64,000 nucleotides of DNA, from contig NC_083704.1 of NCBI RefSeq assembly GCF_033118175.1, forward strand, positions 52,168,501 through 52,232,500, given 5' to 3'. Below, in pieces: positions 61,693-64,000 of this stretch. This stretch comes from Dama dama. Taxonomy: Eukaryota > Chordata > Mammalia > Artiodactyla > Cervidae. The notes beneath the pieces were generated by a model. It searched no databases, was not told the origin of the DNA, and worked only from the letters and a program-made list of their open reading frames with translations. Positions within the stretch are counted from its first letter, which is position 1. The number at the start of each line of letters is the position of its first letter. A program made the position numbers and the translations under genes.

Positions 61693-62902
61693 ACGGCTCA
61701 TTTTGGGGATGATTATGTGGCTCTAGGTTTTTGAATGTACAGTCACACTTTGATCCATTTTAAAATCTATTCTTAGGAGTTCCTTTGTTTACTACCTCTG
61801 TTGATAATTGAGCTTGTAGCCATGTCTGAGGTTTTTTTAATGATGCCATTTTTAAGCTACATGAACACTAAAACTATGACAGAAGTTGGAGGAAAAGACA
61901 CTGTTTTCTTTCTTAAGAATAATGTGTGGCACTTACACCAGTTCCTTAACTGACTGATCTAAGAACTCTGCTGTCGTCGTTTTCCATCCTCACCTCGGTT
62001 GGGCTGCCTGTTTCAAGTAATATCGCAGACTGTTGCTGTTTTAAGTTGAATTGCTCTCTCCCCACTAGTTCTCAGAAGGATGTCCATAGCTTTTATTTTG
62101 TATTTACTTTTCTCTACAGTTGTTTGTCCAACTTTCATTTTGAGAGTCCTTACTTTGGGTAAAAATCATTAGGTGTTTCCTGGACCCACAGTAAAGCCCA
62201 TTTCCCCATTTTTCTCAGTGTCTCTAGACAGATAGTATAGAAGCACAAAAGAGAAAATATGTTTTGGGGGAGGGGGAAAGTGATGCAGAGCATCAAGTTT
62301 CTGTCACAGTATGTCCTTAGTGACCAGATAAAGACTGAGAGATGGTTAAGGATTCTAGAAACATCTTTGACTAGTCACATTTACACTTTCTTTGATTGAA
62401 CCTTTAAATTGAATGTATTCTACAGTCAGTTTCCACTCAAAAACTCAGTTTCCTTTTAACTGTTTCTTTTGACCCAGCTCAACTTGACATTAAACAGAAA
62501 AATTTTCACTTATGATTGCACTGGCTGTTGGCTGTTATAGAAGAATAGCATTTACTGTACTGTTTCTTCCATGAGGAATGAGGAAAGATATACATAGGTT
62601 GCTTCTTTTAAATGGTTTGCTTTGCTGAATGGTTTTTGTTTTTTTTTTTTAAATTATCCTAGTTACCTACAACTTTATAACCTAATCATTGCTCTTCAAG
62701 ATTTGAAAATGTTTTAAAACTACAAACTGGGTAAATTCTAAATAGCTATACAAATATAAGGTAATTTTATTACAAATTTAAACTGATTGTGATTTTTTTT
62801 CCTTTTCTTCTCCGCTGTTCCACCTTTTTTTTTTTGGACCTTGGCAAACATTTTGTAGTCTGACTCTTCTCTTTATTGGATAATTTATGAACCAGACCCT
62901 AT

Positions 62903-62908
62903 ATTAAA
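62903..62908 (+). promoter_or_regulatory. SFMBT1: candidate distal poly(A) signal ATTAAA
   Basis: An ATTAAA hexamer about 1.7 kb after the stop. Its downstream region is only modestly T-rich. It would give the longest UTR that avoids the SINE at 63631. Confidence 0.25.
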
Positions 62909-62930
62909 GCATCAACTCTTTGCTTAGGTT

Positions 62931-63630
62931 ACTACCAGATATACCTGGAAAGAAGATTTAAGTAAAATTAATCTGTTTAAATGTATTGGGAGATCCAGTT
63001 TTTAAAGTTTTGATTGATTCTGTGCCACTGCAAGAGAAGCATATATAGGATGCTTGGGAACAATTAGTCTTAAGTAGATCAAGTTTGGGGAGCAAGTATC
63101 TTGCATAATAATGTTTTGTGAGAGCTCAGCAGTCAACACACTATGGCAAGGAGTTCCTTGAAGTAGATCAGTGGAACAGAAAAGTCTGGAATTGATTAAC
63201 ATTGTTGTCTTATTTAGGAAAGTGGTATTTATTTTCTAAGAGAGAATTTACCAAATGTAACCATGAATATATTATCTCTCTTTTGACCTCTTCAGAAACC
63301 ATAGAATTTAAAACACCTCCCATCACAAGTGAGAGGGCAGAGCCCCTGAAAGATGAAATGCATGGACCTATGTAGAGTCTCTGATCAGAGTCAAACCCTA
63401 GCCAGCTTGTCTATTTACACCATGTTTAATCAAGCTCAGCTTTCTCCTAGAGAGAAGCTGACTCTAAACTGGACAAGTCAGTAGGGTTTCCCTTAATATT
63501 GTTTTGCATTCTCATACCAAGATAATAGTTTTATCAGGCAACTACAGTGAAGAAGCATGATATACCCCCAGCCCCTCCTCCCAGATATCACATAAGAGAG
63601 GATAATTATTTGGGAATTTTAAAGTAGGAA
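62931..63630. other. 3' flank / possible distal UTR
   Basis: No repeat or gene recognised. Confidence 0.5.
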
Positions 63631-63946
63631 AAGCTTCCCTGATAGCTCAGTTGGTAAAGAATCTGCCTGCAATGCAGGAGACCCTGGTTCAATTCCTGGG
63701 TCGGGAAGATCCGCTGGAGAAGGGATAGGCTACCCATTCCAGTATTCTTGGGCTTCCCTTGTGGCTCAGCTGGTAGAGAATCTGTCCACAATGTGGGAGA
63801 CCTGGGTTTGATCCCTGGGTTGGAAAGATCCCCTGGAGAAGGAAAAGGCAACCCACTCCAGTGTTCTGGCCGGGAGAATTCCATGAACTGTATAGTCCAT
63901 GGGGTGGCAAAGAGTCAGACATGACTGAGTGACTTTCACTTTCACT
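63631..63946 (+). mobile_element. Bov-tA SINE with duplicated tRNA half
   Basis: Head GCTTCCCTGATAGCTCAGTT, short Bov-A piece, second head GGGCTTCCCTTGTGGCTCAG, full Bov-A body, tail CACTTTCACTTC. Same structure as 11057-11376, with much lower divergence. Confidence 0.93.
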
Positions 63947-64000
63947 TCAAAGTATAAAAGGGCTTTTAAAGTATAAAATTAAACTCCATTTGCCTCAGTG

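Larger units (their letters stand above)
61184..62930 (+). other. SFMBT1: SFMBT1 3'UTR (3' end approximate)
   Basis: Sequence downstream of the TGA is free of obvious interspersed repeats up to about 63630, as expected for a UTR under some constraint. The end is not determined. Three candidate poly(A) signals are listed separately, so the UTR may be about 0.25, 0.5 or 1.7 kb. Confidence 0.55.

Noticed and set aside
1..64000. Endogenous retrovirus, CRISPR array, bacterial operon or toxin system
   Set aside because: No LTR pair, gag/pol/env frame, spaced direct-repeat array or prokaryotic gene organisation was seen; all larger repeat ORFs are LINE or mariner remnants.

Overview
This 64 kb window is mammalian nuclear DNA from a ruminant. 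BovB (RTE-type) LINE copies and tRNA-linked Bov-tA / Bov-A SINEs occur throughout, together with cetartiodactyl CHR-type SINEs. Cattle or a close relative is most likely, but the sequence alone does not separate Bos from other pecorans.

It holds one protein-coding gene, SFMBT1 (Scm-like with four MBT domains 1), on the + strand. I could place all 20 coding exons by joining them in phase across GT-AG junctions, from the ATG at 14151 to the TGA at 61183. They sum to 2598 nt, or 865 residues, one fewer than the 866 I recall for human SFMBT1. The order is MBT1-MBT2-MBT3-MBT4, the SLED DNA-binding domain, a basic block with an AT-hook-like core, an acidic/serine-rich linker and a C-terminal SAM domain. 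The promoter and the first non-coding exon(s) are not recognisable and probably lie upstream.

Layout: 1-14023 is 5' intron, packed with L1, L2, MIR, SINE and BovB sequence, including a 2.65 kb BovB with decayed endonuclease/RT frames. The first coding exon is at 14024-14178. Introns 1-4 (14179-36244) are long and repeat-rich: L1, HAL1-like, a full-length mariner, a Tigger1-type element. The MBT exons run from 22746 to 47463, the SLED exons from 52867 to 54745, and the basic/acidic/SAM exons from 58532 to 61183. The 3'UTR starts at 61184.

The most unusual feature is an extra, decayed copy of coding exon 15 with about 100 bp of its upstream intron. It sits at about 54915-55115 in intron 16, inside an older hAT-like DNA element. 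Other points of interest are: four places where a bare poly(A/T) run is bracketed by 14-17 bp direct repeats at LINE-endonuclease-like sites; a 37 bp retroposon tail with a perfect 13 bp target duplication inside the mariner; a CpG-dense patch in intron 8; and symmetric exons 18 and 19 with weak donors. No second host gene, RNA gene, CRISPR array or prokaryotic system is present.
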